A stretch of 35,948 nt of DNA from Actinomycetota bacterium. Its GTDB lineage: Bacteria > Actinomycetota > Acidimicrobiia > Spongiisociales > UBA11373. Positions 30,314 through 35,948 of this stretch are shown here, in pieces. The stretch is from positions 1 through 35,948 of the forward strand of contig VGBK01000010.1 in NCBI GenBank assembly GCA_016870535.1, written 5' to 3'. A program made the translations under genes and the position numbers. The notes beneath the pieces are model-generated. The model ran no database searches and was not told the DNA's origin. It was given only the letters and a program-made list of their open reading frames with translations. Numbering within the stretch: position 1 is the first letter of the stretch; every line of letters starts with the position of its first letter.

Positions 30314-31651
30314 ATGCGGCGGGTCCCGGGAGTGCGCTGGGTGAACGGCGACGGCGGCCTGGATGCTGCCGCGGTGACGGCCGCCTTCCCCGGCCGGTAC
30401 GGGCTCTACCTGCACGTGCCTTTCTGCGAGCGGATCTGCCCCTTCTGCCCGTACAACAAAGTGCCCTACCGGCCCGAGCGGGCCGACGCCTACTTCCGGG
30501 CGCTGCGCGGCGAGATAGCGGCCTACCGGTCGGCGGGGGCGGGGCCCTTCACCTCCCTTTACGTCGGCGGGGGCACCCCCACCCTGTGTCTTGAGGCCCT
30601 GGCGGAGATGTTGGCCTCCGTGCCGGTTGAGGGCGAGCGAGCCATCGAGGTGCTGCCGGCGCACGCCACCCCGGCTGGAGTGGCTCGCCTGCGGGAAGCC
30701 GGCTTCGACCGGGTGAGCCTGGGGGTGCAGTCCTTCGACGACCGGGTGCTGCGGCACCTGGGGCGGGCCGGTTCGGGGGACGAGAACCGGGCGGCGCTGG
30801 AAGCCTGCCGCGGGCGCTTCGCCTGCGTGGACGCGGACCTCATCTTCGACACCGCCTTCGAGGACCCGGCGGTGTTCCCGGCCGACGTGGAGGAGTGCTG
30901 CCGCCTCGAGGTCGACCAGATCAGCACCTACCCGCTGATGCGTTTCGGATACACCCCATTCGGTAGGGCCCCGCACGCGCCGCGGCTGGAGCGCGACCTC
31001 CTCCGCCGGGCCTTCGCCCTGGCGGAGGGCTACGGGTACCGGCGGGCTTCCGTCTGGTCGCTGCGGCGCGCGGGTGCTCCCGGCTTCAGTTCCATCACCC
31101 GGGAGTTCTACCTGGGCCTGGGGGCCGGGGCGGCCACCTTCACCGGCAGCCTCTACCTGGTGAACCACTTCTCGCCGGAGCGCTACGTCGAGGCTGTGGC
31201 GGCCGGGCGCCTTCCCGTGACGCGGACGGCGCGCCTGGCCCCACGGGCCGCCGCCGCCTACTACCTGTTCTGGCAGGCCTACGCCGGGGGCTTCGACCCG
31301 GCCCGAGCCCGCGCCCTGTTCCCCGAGGCCGGCCGCCTGCCGGGTGCCGTCGCCGGAGTGGGGCGGGCCTTCCGGTGGCTGGAGCGCGACGGCGGCGGGG
31401 TGGCGCTCACCCGGCGCGGCTTCGACCGCTACCACGGCCTGGAGCGCTGGGTCACCTACCGGTTCATCGAGCCGCTTTGGGAGCAGATGATGGCGGAGCA
31501 CCGGGAGGAGCCTGCGGTGGCGGGGGGCGGTCAGGTGAAGATCACCCTGGAGGTCAACGCCGAAGCCGAGTCCTACGACGACGCCGTGCGCCGCACGGTG
31601 AGCGAGAACGCCACCCAACTGGGCTTCGAGCAGCAGGCGTTCGAGGAGTAG
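30314..31651 (+). CDS. HemN/HemW-related radical SAM protein
   Basis: 445 residues from the ATG at 30314, chosen because AGGAGG lies 8 nt upstream; an ATG 21 nt earlier lacks a site. The N-terminus has YLHVPFCERICPFCPYNK with C38-x3-C42-x2-C45, then YVGGGTPTLC and VSLGVQSFDD, all typical of the coproporphyrinogen oxidase-like (HemN/HemW) group. After the barrel a winged-helix-like region (about 330-405) is followed by a charged tail (VKITLEVNAEAESYDDAVRR). The fourth Cys of the HemN/HemW motif is replaced (CPY), so it is neither a standard HemN nor a standard HemW; a heme-related or unrelated SAM reaction is possible. Divergent from the other radical SAM gene (161 nt). Confidence 0.87.
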   Translation: MRRVPGVRWVNGDGGLDAAAVTAAFPGRYGLYLHVPFCERICPFCPYNKVPYRPERADAYFRALRGEIAAYRSAGAGPFTSLYVGGGTPTLCLEALAEMLASVPVEGERAIEVLPAHATPAGVARLREAGFDRVSLGVQSFDDRVLRHLGRAGSGDENRAALEACRGRFACVDADLIFDTAFEDPAVFPADVEECCRLEVDQISTYPLMRFGYTPFGRAPHAPRLERDLLRRAFALAEGYGYRRASVWSLRRAGAPGFSSITREFYLGLGAGAATFTGSLYLVNHFSPERYVEAVAAGRLPVTRTARLAPRAAAAYYLFWQAYAGGFDPARARALFPEAGRLPGAVAGVGRAFRWLERDGGGVALTRRGFDRYHGLERWVTYRFIEPLWEQMMAEHREEPAVAGGGQVKITLEVNAEAESYDDAVRRTVSENATQLGFEQQAFEE

Positions 31652-31660
31652 GGGGAGTCG

Positions 31661-31948
31661 CTACCGGCGCAGGAGCAGCAGCAACTGCACCGGCCCGTGC
31701 GGGTCGGGGCGGTTCCAGTAGAGCTTCAGGTCGCAAGCCGGGCAGGGGACCACGACTATCCAGGCGGTGTCGCGTTCCCCCGCCACCCGGTGCCCGCGGG
31801 CCCAAGCGGTGGAGGGATCCCGCACCAGGCGTTGGATGGCGCGGTCGAGACACTCCGCCTCGACGGCGTCGAGCCGGCCGTAAGCCTGGAGGAACTCAGG
31901 CGTGACCACGAATTCCACGCTTGTAATTCTAGTTCGTTGGGATGACAT
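31661..31948 (-). CDS. Small RelE/ParE-like protein, possible toxin
   Basis: 95 residues. The pattern is that of the RelE/ParE fold: an N-terminal strand (VEFVVTPEF), two helices (LQAYGRLDAVEAECLDRAIQ), then three to four strands (DTAWIVVVP, DLKLYWNR, VQLLLLLRR). No RelE catalytic set can be assigned with certainty, and the identification rests on shape and size. The ATG at 31948 is one possible start; GTG at 31918 would give the more typical MEFVVTPEF beginning, and neither has a strong ribosome binding site. It is transcribed away from an AbrB-like gene with an inverted repeat between them. Toxin function is inference. Confidence 0.6.
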   Translation of the reverse strand: MSSQRTRITSVEFVVTPEFLQAYGRLDAVEAECLDRAIQRLVRDPSTAWARGHRVAGERDTAWIVVVPCPACDLKLYWNRPDPHGPVQLLLLLRR

Positions 31949-31973
31949 CGCCCCTGCGGGGAATTGGGGCGAT
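31947..31973. promoter_or_regulatory. Inverted repeat, candidate operator of the divergent gene pair
   Basis: Perfect 8-bp arms ATCGCCCC (31947-31954) and GGGGCGAT (31966-31973) separated by 11 nt. The right arm ends on the first base of the plus-strand -35 box, and the left arm covers the ATG of the minus-strand gene. This is the usual position for an autoregulatory operator. Confidence 0.5.
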
Positions 31974-32019
31974 TGCCCATTCCACCCTGAAGGGGTATCA
32001 TTCGGCGGTCTTGAGAGGA
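31973..32019 (+). promoter_or_regulatory. Promoter and RBS of the AbrB-like gene
   Basis: TTGCCC (31973-31978), a 17-nt spacer, then TATCAT (31996-32001). GAGAGGAGG (32013-32021) is the ribosome binding site, 7 nt before the TTG start. One of the few sigma-70-like promoters readable in the window. Confidence 0.6.
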
Positions 32020-32028
32020 GGCGCCCCG

Positions 32029-32322
32029 TTGTCTGCTGATGCCAAGCCGCGCCGCGCCATCGTCGACGTCGACGACCGGGGACGAGTGTCGCTGGCCCGG
32101 TTCGGGTTCCGCTCGATGCAGGTGGTCATCGATCCCACCGACGACGGCGGCCTGGTGGTGCACCCGGCGGTGGCGCTGACTCCGGCCGAGGCCGCCCACT
32201 ACCGGGACCCGGAGGCGGTGCGCCTCCTGGAGCAGGCCTTCGCCTCGGCCCGGGAAGGCCGCCTCACCCCGCTGCGCCTGCGATCGGAACCACCCGCCGA
32301 AGGTGACACCGGGGGCGCCTGA
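32029..32322 (+). CDS. AbrB-like small DNA-binding protein, possible antitoxin
   Basis: 97 residues from a TTG start at 32029, chosen because GAGAGGAGG lies 7 nt upstream; the frame is open further 5' but that region holds the promoter. Residues 8-45 resemble an AbrB/SpoVT swapped-hairpin strand pattern (AIVDVDDRGRVSLARFGF, then VVIDPTDDGGLVVHPAVAL). Residues 50-75 form a helix often found at the end of antitoxins (TPAEAAHYRDPEAVRLLEQA). Divergent from the RelE-like gene, with an inverted repeat over the shared control region. An antitoxin or autorepressor role is inferred; most known RelE partners are instead co-directional. Confidence 0.6.
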   Translation: MSADAKPRRAIVDVDDRGRVSLARFGFRSMQVVIDPTDDGGLVVHPAVALTPAEAAHYRDPEAVRLLEQAFASAREGRLTPLRLRSEPPAEGDTGGA

Positions 32323-32377
32323 GGCGCCGCCTGCTGGGCACACTCCCTCTTGGGGCGGGCAGGTCCCGGGCAGCGGC

Positions 32378-32866
32378 CTAGTGGCCCTGGTTGGTAAGGG
32401 TTGTGCTCAGGTACTCGCCGGTCAGTGCGTCTATGTAGACCCAGCCGATGGTGAAAGGCCCGGGATCAGCAGCAGGATAGGGCCGGGGCCCCGGCTCGGA
32501 GATGTCCATCCAGACGACGAGCCACACGGGGCGGTCGACCATGAGGGCGCCCGGGTGGGTGATCCGGACCAGGTACGCCTCGGGGGCGGGATACGAGGAT
32601 CCGAATCCAGCCTCACGGCCGGCTATCTCCAGGGCTCGCTCAAGGGAGATAGCGGCCGCGGCTTGATCGGCAGACAGCGCGGCTACCTTCATTCCTTGAT
32701 TGGCGGCCAACTCGGTGAAGCCGACTGGGACCAGGCTGGTCGGGTCGGGGCCGGTCGGCCCTGTGGGTTCTGGAGCGACCGCAGACTTTGCACATCCTGC
32801 GCAGCCCATCAACGCAACCGCGAGGGCGAGAGCCGCAATCTGAGCACCGGGGCCGAACCGGAGCAT
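32378..32866 (-). CDS. Small lipoprotein, PepSY-like
   Basis: 162 residues. Lipoprotein signal with lipobox ALMGC (Cys22), GAGGAG as ribosome binding site 7 nt before the ATG. After a Pro/Thr linker (CAKSAVAPEPTGPTGPDP) residues 65-162 show a helix (ISLERALEIAGREAG) and strands (VWLVVWMDI, IGWVYIDALTGEYLST). The VDAxTGE-type ending is reminiscent of PepSY domains, which often act as peptidase inhibitors or sensors; this likeness is weak. No partner gene is evident. It converges with the AbrB-like gene (55-nt gap). Confidence 0.75.
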   Translation of the reverse strand: MLRFGPGAQIAALALAVALMGCAGCAKSAVAPEPTGPTGPDPTSLVPVGFTELAANQGMKVAALSADQAAAAISLERALEIAGREAGFGSSYPAPEAYLVRITHPGALMVDRPVWLVVWMDISEPGPRPYPAADPGPFTIGWVYIDALTGEYLSTTLTNQGH

Positions 32867-33066
32867 GTGCGCACTCCTCGTGGCGCCTGCCGCGTCGAAG
32901 GTCGACCCGGCCGGTCGCAGCGTAGTGGCTGTGCCGGCCCGGCACAGGACGACGAACGGGACTCCCGGGCGGCGCGCCCGCTATCCCCCTTCAGGGGGGA
33001 GCACCCGGGTCTTCGAGGAGGAGGGGGTACGTCTTCCGCGGTGGACGCGTCCGGTCTTGGGACGGC

Positions 33067-33105
33067 CCCCTCCGGCGGCTCCCCAAGCCTCGCCGCCACC
33101 TCCCC
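33067..33105. repeat. 39-bp direct repeat, copy 1
   Basis: Matches 33184-33222 at 38 of 39 positions (C versus A at position 18). Begins CCCCTCCGGCGGCT and ends CCACCTCCCC. The copies start 117 nt apart. Confidence 0.85.
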
Positions 33106-33183
33106 TTTGTGTCAGTGTGTGGGGTGGGAGGGGGTCGGGGGGAGGGCTGCGGAGGGCGCGGCGGGGGCCCGCTTGTTAGGCAA

Positions 33184-33222
33184 CCCCTCCGGCGGCTCCC
33201 AAAGCCTCGCCGCCACCTCCCC
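33184..33222. repeat. 39-bp direct repeat, copy 2
   Basis: Second copy; its right end runs into the left arm of the hairpin at 33217-33238. Copy 1 lacks a comparable perfect hairpin. Confidence 0.85.
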
Positions 33223-33238
33223 CGTTGCCACGGGGGAG
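33217..33238 (-). terminator. Hairpin terminator of the ABC-transporter/P1-peptidase operon
   Basis: Perfect 9-bp stem (CTCCCCCGT at 33217-33225, ACGGGGGAG at 33230-33238) with a 4-nt loop, 11 nt past the peptidase stop codon on the minus strand. No T-tract. Confidence 0.55.
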
Positions 33239-33249
33239 ACAAGACCGGC

Positions 33250-34320
33250 CTACCGCGGCCGCCGCGCCCAGGCCTCGGCGACGGCTTCCAGGGGGAGGGC
33301 ATGGGCAGTCCTCCCCTGGTACCCGGTCATGGTCTCAGCGGCGCAGAGGGCGTTGAGGATGGCCTCCTCCACCGCCTCGGCGGTGGCGGCGAAGAGGGGG
33401 TTCATCTGCTCGTGGTCGAGCATCACCACATCGCGCCGTGCCCGGTGCGCCGGGAGGTGGTTGCCGGTGGCGAAGGCCAGGAACAGGTCGCCGCTGCCGT
33501 TGTGGCCCACCCCACCGGCCCGGGCCAGGCCGACGGTGGCGCGGCGGGCGAGGCGGGTGCACTGGGTGGGGATGAGGGGGGCGTCGGTGGCCACTACCAC
33601 GATGATCGACCCGGCTTCCTCGCGGCCGCCGGGCCACGGGCTGGGCACCCGGTCGTAGCCCGCCAGGCGCCCCAGGGGCAGGCCGTCGAGGCGCAGGTCG
33701 GCCCGGTCGCCGTAGTTGGCTTGCACCAGGGCGCCCAGCGTCCAGGTCTCCCCGGCGGCGACGCAGCGGCGCGAGGCGGTGCCGATACCTCCCTTAAATT
33801 CGTGGCAGATCATGCCGGTGCCCCCGCCCACGTTCCCTTCGGCCACCGGCCCGGGGGCAGCGGCGGCCAGGGCGGCCCGGGCGTCGGCCTCGGTGAGGGG
33901 GAACGCGTCGATGTCGCTGAGCCAGCCGTCCCAGGTCTCGGCCACCACCGGCAGGACGAAGCCCTCGATCACCCCCCGCTCCACCGAGTGGCGCACCAGG
34001 GCGTCGCGCACCAGGCCGACCTGATGGGTATTGGTGATGCCCACCGGGGAGCCGAGCATCCCCGACTCTTCGAGCCAGGGGAGGCCGGTCATCTCGCCGT
34101 TGCCGTTGAAGCCGAACCACCCGGCGAAGCAGTAGTCCTCCCAGACCTCGCCCTCGCGGGGGACCACCATGGTGACCCCGGTGCGGGCCGCCGTGGGCTC
34201 GTCGCGGACGACGGTGGCGTGGCCCACCCAGACCCCGGGCACGTCGGTGATGGCGTTGTGCGGCCCGGGGGGCAACGAGCCCACCGCGGCTCCCAGGTCG
34301 CGCAACCGGGCCCGGGTCAT
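33250..34320 (-). CDS. P1 family peptidase (DmpA/BapA-type aminopeptidase)
   Basis: 356 residues from the ATG at 34318-34320, which overlaps the stop of the ABC ATPase gene by 4 nt. Members of this Ntn-like family cleave themselves and then hydrolyse N-terminal residues, including D- and beta-amino acids. Family landmarks: NAITDVPGVWVGHATV (22-37), ITNTHQVG (95-102), EGNVGGGTGMIC (161-172), FKGGIGTASR, and AGSIIVVVATDAPL, where autoproteolysis is expected between Gly237 and Ser238, the latter becoming the nucleophile. HNGSGD near the C-terminal third is also conserved. No signal peptide, so cytoplasmic. Linked to an oligopeptide importer, it probably processes imported peptides. Confidence 0.92.
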   Translation of the reverse strand: MTRARLRDLGAAVGSLPPGPHNAITDVPGVWVGHATVVRDEPTAARTGVTMVVPREGEVWEDYCFAGWFGFNGNGEMTGLPWLEESGMLGSPVGITNTHQVGLVRDALVRHSVERGVIEGFVLPVVAETWDGWLSDIDAFPLTEADARAALAAAAPGPVAEGNVGGGTGMICHEFKGGIGTASRRCVAAGETWTLGALVQANYGDRADLRLDGLPLGRLAGYDRVPSPWPGGREEAGSIIVVVATDAPLIPTQCTRLARRATVGLARAGGVGHNGSGDLFLAFATGNHLPAHRARRDVVMLDHEQMNPLFAATAEAVEEAILNALCAAETMTGYQGRTAHALPLEAVAEAWARRPR

Positions 34321-35345
34321 GCGGGCACCTCCCGGGTCGTCGCGGCCTCCCCGCCCTCCCCGGCCAGCAGGCAGGCGGCCCATTGGGCGGGCGCGGCCTT
34401 CACCAGAGCAGGGTCCGTCAGGGGGCAGCGGTCGAACACTCGGGGGCAGCGGGGGTGGAAGCGACAGCCTTTGGGGAGGCGGCTGGGGTCGGGCGTCTCG
34501 CCGCGCAGGATGATGCGCCGGCGGCGGCGGTCGGGATGGGGCACCGGCACCACCGAGAGGAGCGCCTCGGTATAGGGGTGGCGCGGGGCGCGCAGCACCT
34601 GCAGGGCCGGCCCGGTCTCGACGATGCGCCCCAGGTACATCACCCCGATGCGGTCGCTGTAGGCGGCCACCGTCGACATGTCGTGGGTGATCATGACCAG
34701 GGCGATGCCCTGCTCGACCGCCAGGGCCCGCAGCAGGTTGAGGATGTCGGCCCGGATGGAGACGTCGAGCATCGACACCGGCTCGTCGGCCACCAGCACT
34801 CGCGGCTCCAGAGCGAGGGCGGCGGCGATCACCACCCGCTGGCGCTGGCCCCCGGACAACTCGTGGGGACGCCGTTCCAGGAAGATCTCGGCGGGGCGCA
34901 GGCCGGCCCACTCCAGCGCCCGGGTCACCCGCTCCGACTGGTCGGCGCGGCCGGCGGCGACGCGATGCACCCGCAGCGGTTCGGCGACGATGTCGCCCAC
35001 TCTCATGCGGGGGTTCAGCGACTCATACGGATCCTGGAAGACGATCTGTAGCCGTCGCCGCGCCCGGCGGAGTTCCCTGCGGTGCAGCGCGGCCAGGTCG
35101 GTGCCCTCGAGCCACACCCGGCCCGCCGTGGGGGAGAGGAGGCCCAGCATGAGGTTGGCCGCGGTGGTCTTGCCGCAGCCCGACTCCCCGACGATGGCCA
35201 GCACCTCCCCCGGCGCCACCTGCAGGCTCACCCGGTCGACGGCGCGCACCACCCCCGCCGGGCGCCGGGCCAGGGCGGCGACCATCCCCCGGGGGCGGGG
35301 GAAGTGCTTGCTCGCCTCCTCCAGCACCAGGACCGGCTCAGCCAT
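34317..35345 (-). CDS. Oligopeptide/dipeptide ABC transporter ATP-binding protein (DppF/OppF type)
   Basis: 342 residues from the ATG at 35343-35345; earlier in-frame codons overlap the upstream ATPase gene. Walker [11 protein letters not shown]-loop [15 protein letters not shown], signature LSGGQRQR, Walker B VLVADEP, H-loop ITHDMS, and a C-terminal oligopeptide-type extension with Cys residues ([16 protein letters not shown]) found in Dpp/Opp ATPases. The C-terminus continues beyond the usual end for about 40 residues. Overlaps: 8 nt with the upstream ATPase gene, 4 nt with the peptidase gene. Supplies one of the two nucleotide-binding subunits of a peptide importer; the permease and binding protein should lie beyond the right edge. 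Confidence 0.95.
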   Translation of the reverse strand: MAEPVLVLEEASKHFPRPRGMVAALARRPAGVVRAVDRVSLQVAPGEVLAIVGESGCGKTTAANLMLGLLSPTAGRVWLEGTDLAALHRRELRRARRRLQIVFQDPYESLNPRMRVGDIVAEPLRVHRVAAGRADQSERVTRALEWAGLRPAEIFLERRPHELSGGQRQRVVIAAALALEPRVLVADEPVSMLDVSIRADILNLLRALAVEQGIALVMITHDMSTVAAYSDRIGVMYLGRIVETGPALQVLRAPRHPYTEALLSVVPVPHPDRRRRRIILRGETPDPSRLPKGCRFHPRCPRVFDRCPLTDPALVKAAPAQWAACLLAGEGGEAATTREVPA

Positions 35346-35948
35346 CGGCGGCTCCCTGCCGGGCGGGCTCCGCCAGGAAGCAGGCGGTCTCACGGCGCGG
35401 CCCCAGCGGGTAGGCCGGCGGCCGCTCGGCGGCGCAGCGCTCGAAGGCGTCAGGGCAGCGGGGGGCGAAGCGGCACCCGGGGGGCATCTCGTCGAGGCGG
35501 GGCGGCGTTCCGGGGATGGAGGCCAGCGGGCGGCCGGGCTCGTCGATGTCGGGGAAGGCGGCGAGGAGGAGGCGGGTGTAGGGATGCTGCGGGGCGCGGA
35601 ACACCTCGGCGATGGTGCCCTGCTCCACGATGACGCCGCCGTACATCACCGCCGCCCGGTCGCAGCTCTCGGCCACCACCCCCAGGTCGTGGGTGATGAG
35701 CACCAGGCTCATCCCCAACTCGGTGCGCAGGGCGCCCAGCAGGTCAACGATCTGGGCCTGGATCATCACGTCGAGGGCGGTGGTGGGCTCGTCGGCCACC
35801 ACCAGCCCCGGGCCGCAGGCCAGGGCCAGGGCGATCATGGCGCGCTGCCGCATGCCGCCGGAGAACTCGTGGGGGTAATCCCCGGCCCGGTCCCGCCCGA
35901 TCCCCACCTTCTCCAGGAGATCCCCCGCCCGGGCCGCGGCCTCGTCGG
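35338..35948 (-). CDS. Oligopeptide/dipeptide ABC transporter ATP-binding protein (DppD/OppD type), N-terminus outside window
   Basis: The frame is open to the right edge, so the Walker A part is missing. Visible: [27 protein letters not shown] (signature FSGGMRQR), Walker [14 protein letters not shown]-loop [10 protein letters not shown], and the oligopeptide C-terminal segment with [15 protein letters not shown]. The FSGGMRQR form and the paired downstream ATPase identify it as the DppD/OppD partner. About 203 residues are in the window. A Met/Val codon at 35907 is internal. Confidence 0.93.
   Translation of the reverse strand, partial: DEAAARAGDLLEKVGIGRDRAGDYPHEFSGGMRQRAMIALALACGPGLVVADEPTTALDVMIQAQIVDLLGALRTELGMSLVLITHDLGVVAESCDRAAVMYGGVIVEQGTIAEVFRAPQHPYTRLLLAAFPDIDEPGRPLASIPGTPPRLDEMPPGCRFAPRCPDAFERCAAERPPAYPLGPRRETACFLAEPARQGAADG

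Larger units (their letters stand above)
32867..33249. other. Intergenic stretch with GC hairpins and direct repeats
   Basis: No gene is supported in these 383 bases; open frames here are low-complexity Pro/Arg/Gly shadows. It holds a small hairpin (TCCCCC/GGGGGA, 32984-33000), two near-identical 39-bp direct repeats and the terminator of the peptidase operon. Reiterated C/T- and G-rich runs give it the look of an intergenic repeat element. Confidence 0.6.

Noticed and set aside
26941-30315. Minus-strand frame of over 1100 codons
   Set aside because: Arg/Pro-rich shadow crossing two real genes in another frame; an effect of high GC.
32303-34575. Long plus-strand frames across the repeat region and the P1 peptidase gene
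   Set aside because: They run through inverted repeats and antisense of clear genes, with no domain.

Overview
This is a very GC-rich chromosomal window whose genes point to an actinobacterium. The strongest markers are a bacterial proteasome activator (Bpa) ending in the proteasome-docking tail GQYL, a deazaflavin (F420)-type nitroreductase, an NrtR regulator in front of nadABC, PspC/LiaF-type envelope genes, and Thr/Ala-rich lipoprotein linkers like those of Acidimicrobiia and their relatives. The class assignment is inference. I see no rRNA, tRNA, CRISPR array, transposase or prophage gene.

Layout. 0-7 kb: the end of an unrecognised gene, a CDF metal exporter, the housekeeping set dnaX-ybaB-recR, a dCMP deaminase, and a two-gene unit of an excisionase-type DNA-binding protein and an alpha/beta hydrolase. 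7-11.5 kb: an NAD unit nrtR-nadA-nadB-nadC closed by a hairpin terminator. 11.6-14 kb: an orphan amino-acid-type binding lipoprotein, then a tight three-gene envelope operon (PspC, LiaF-like, small membrane protein). 14-19 kb: an integral membrane HELGH protein divergent from a secreted trypsin-fold protein that has lost its catalytic His and Ser and carries an unbroken array of about 25 RTX nonapeptides; then a CREST-like membrane protein and a bacterial PolX. 19-26.4 kb: a large lipoprotein with a neocarzinostatin-like C-terminal domain, an F420-type nitroreductase, a NYN nuclease with two OST-HTH domains, a DDAH-type hydrolase, and a close run of bpa, acyltransferase and photolyase genes. 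26.4-31.7 kb: a 907-residue secreted serine hydrolase and two divergent radical SAM genes. 31.7-33.2 kb: a divergent toxin/antitoxin-like pair around a palindrome, a small lipoprotein, and a non-coding stretch with direct repeats. 33.2-35.9 kb: a P1-family peptidase co-transcribed with two oligopeptide ABC ATPases, the second running off the window.

How they work together. The NAD genes make quinolinate from aspartate and convert it to nicotinate mononucleotide, probably under NrtR control. dnaX, recR, PolX and photolyase serve replication and repair. The dpp-type ATPases plus the P1 peptidase suggest peptide uptake followed by hydrolysis. Several promoters look leaderless: a TAnnnT box sits 5-7 nt (9 nt in one case) before the start codon of dnaX, nrtR, polX, the NYN gene and the DDAH-type gene, with pspC as the looser case.

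The best candidates for new biology are the double-mutant pseudoprotease with RTX array, the divergent radical SAM pair beside a secreted hydrolase, and the divergent RelE/AbrB-like pair with its shared operator-like palindrome.
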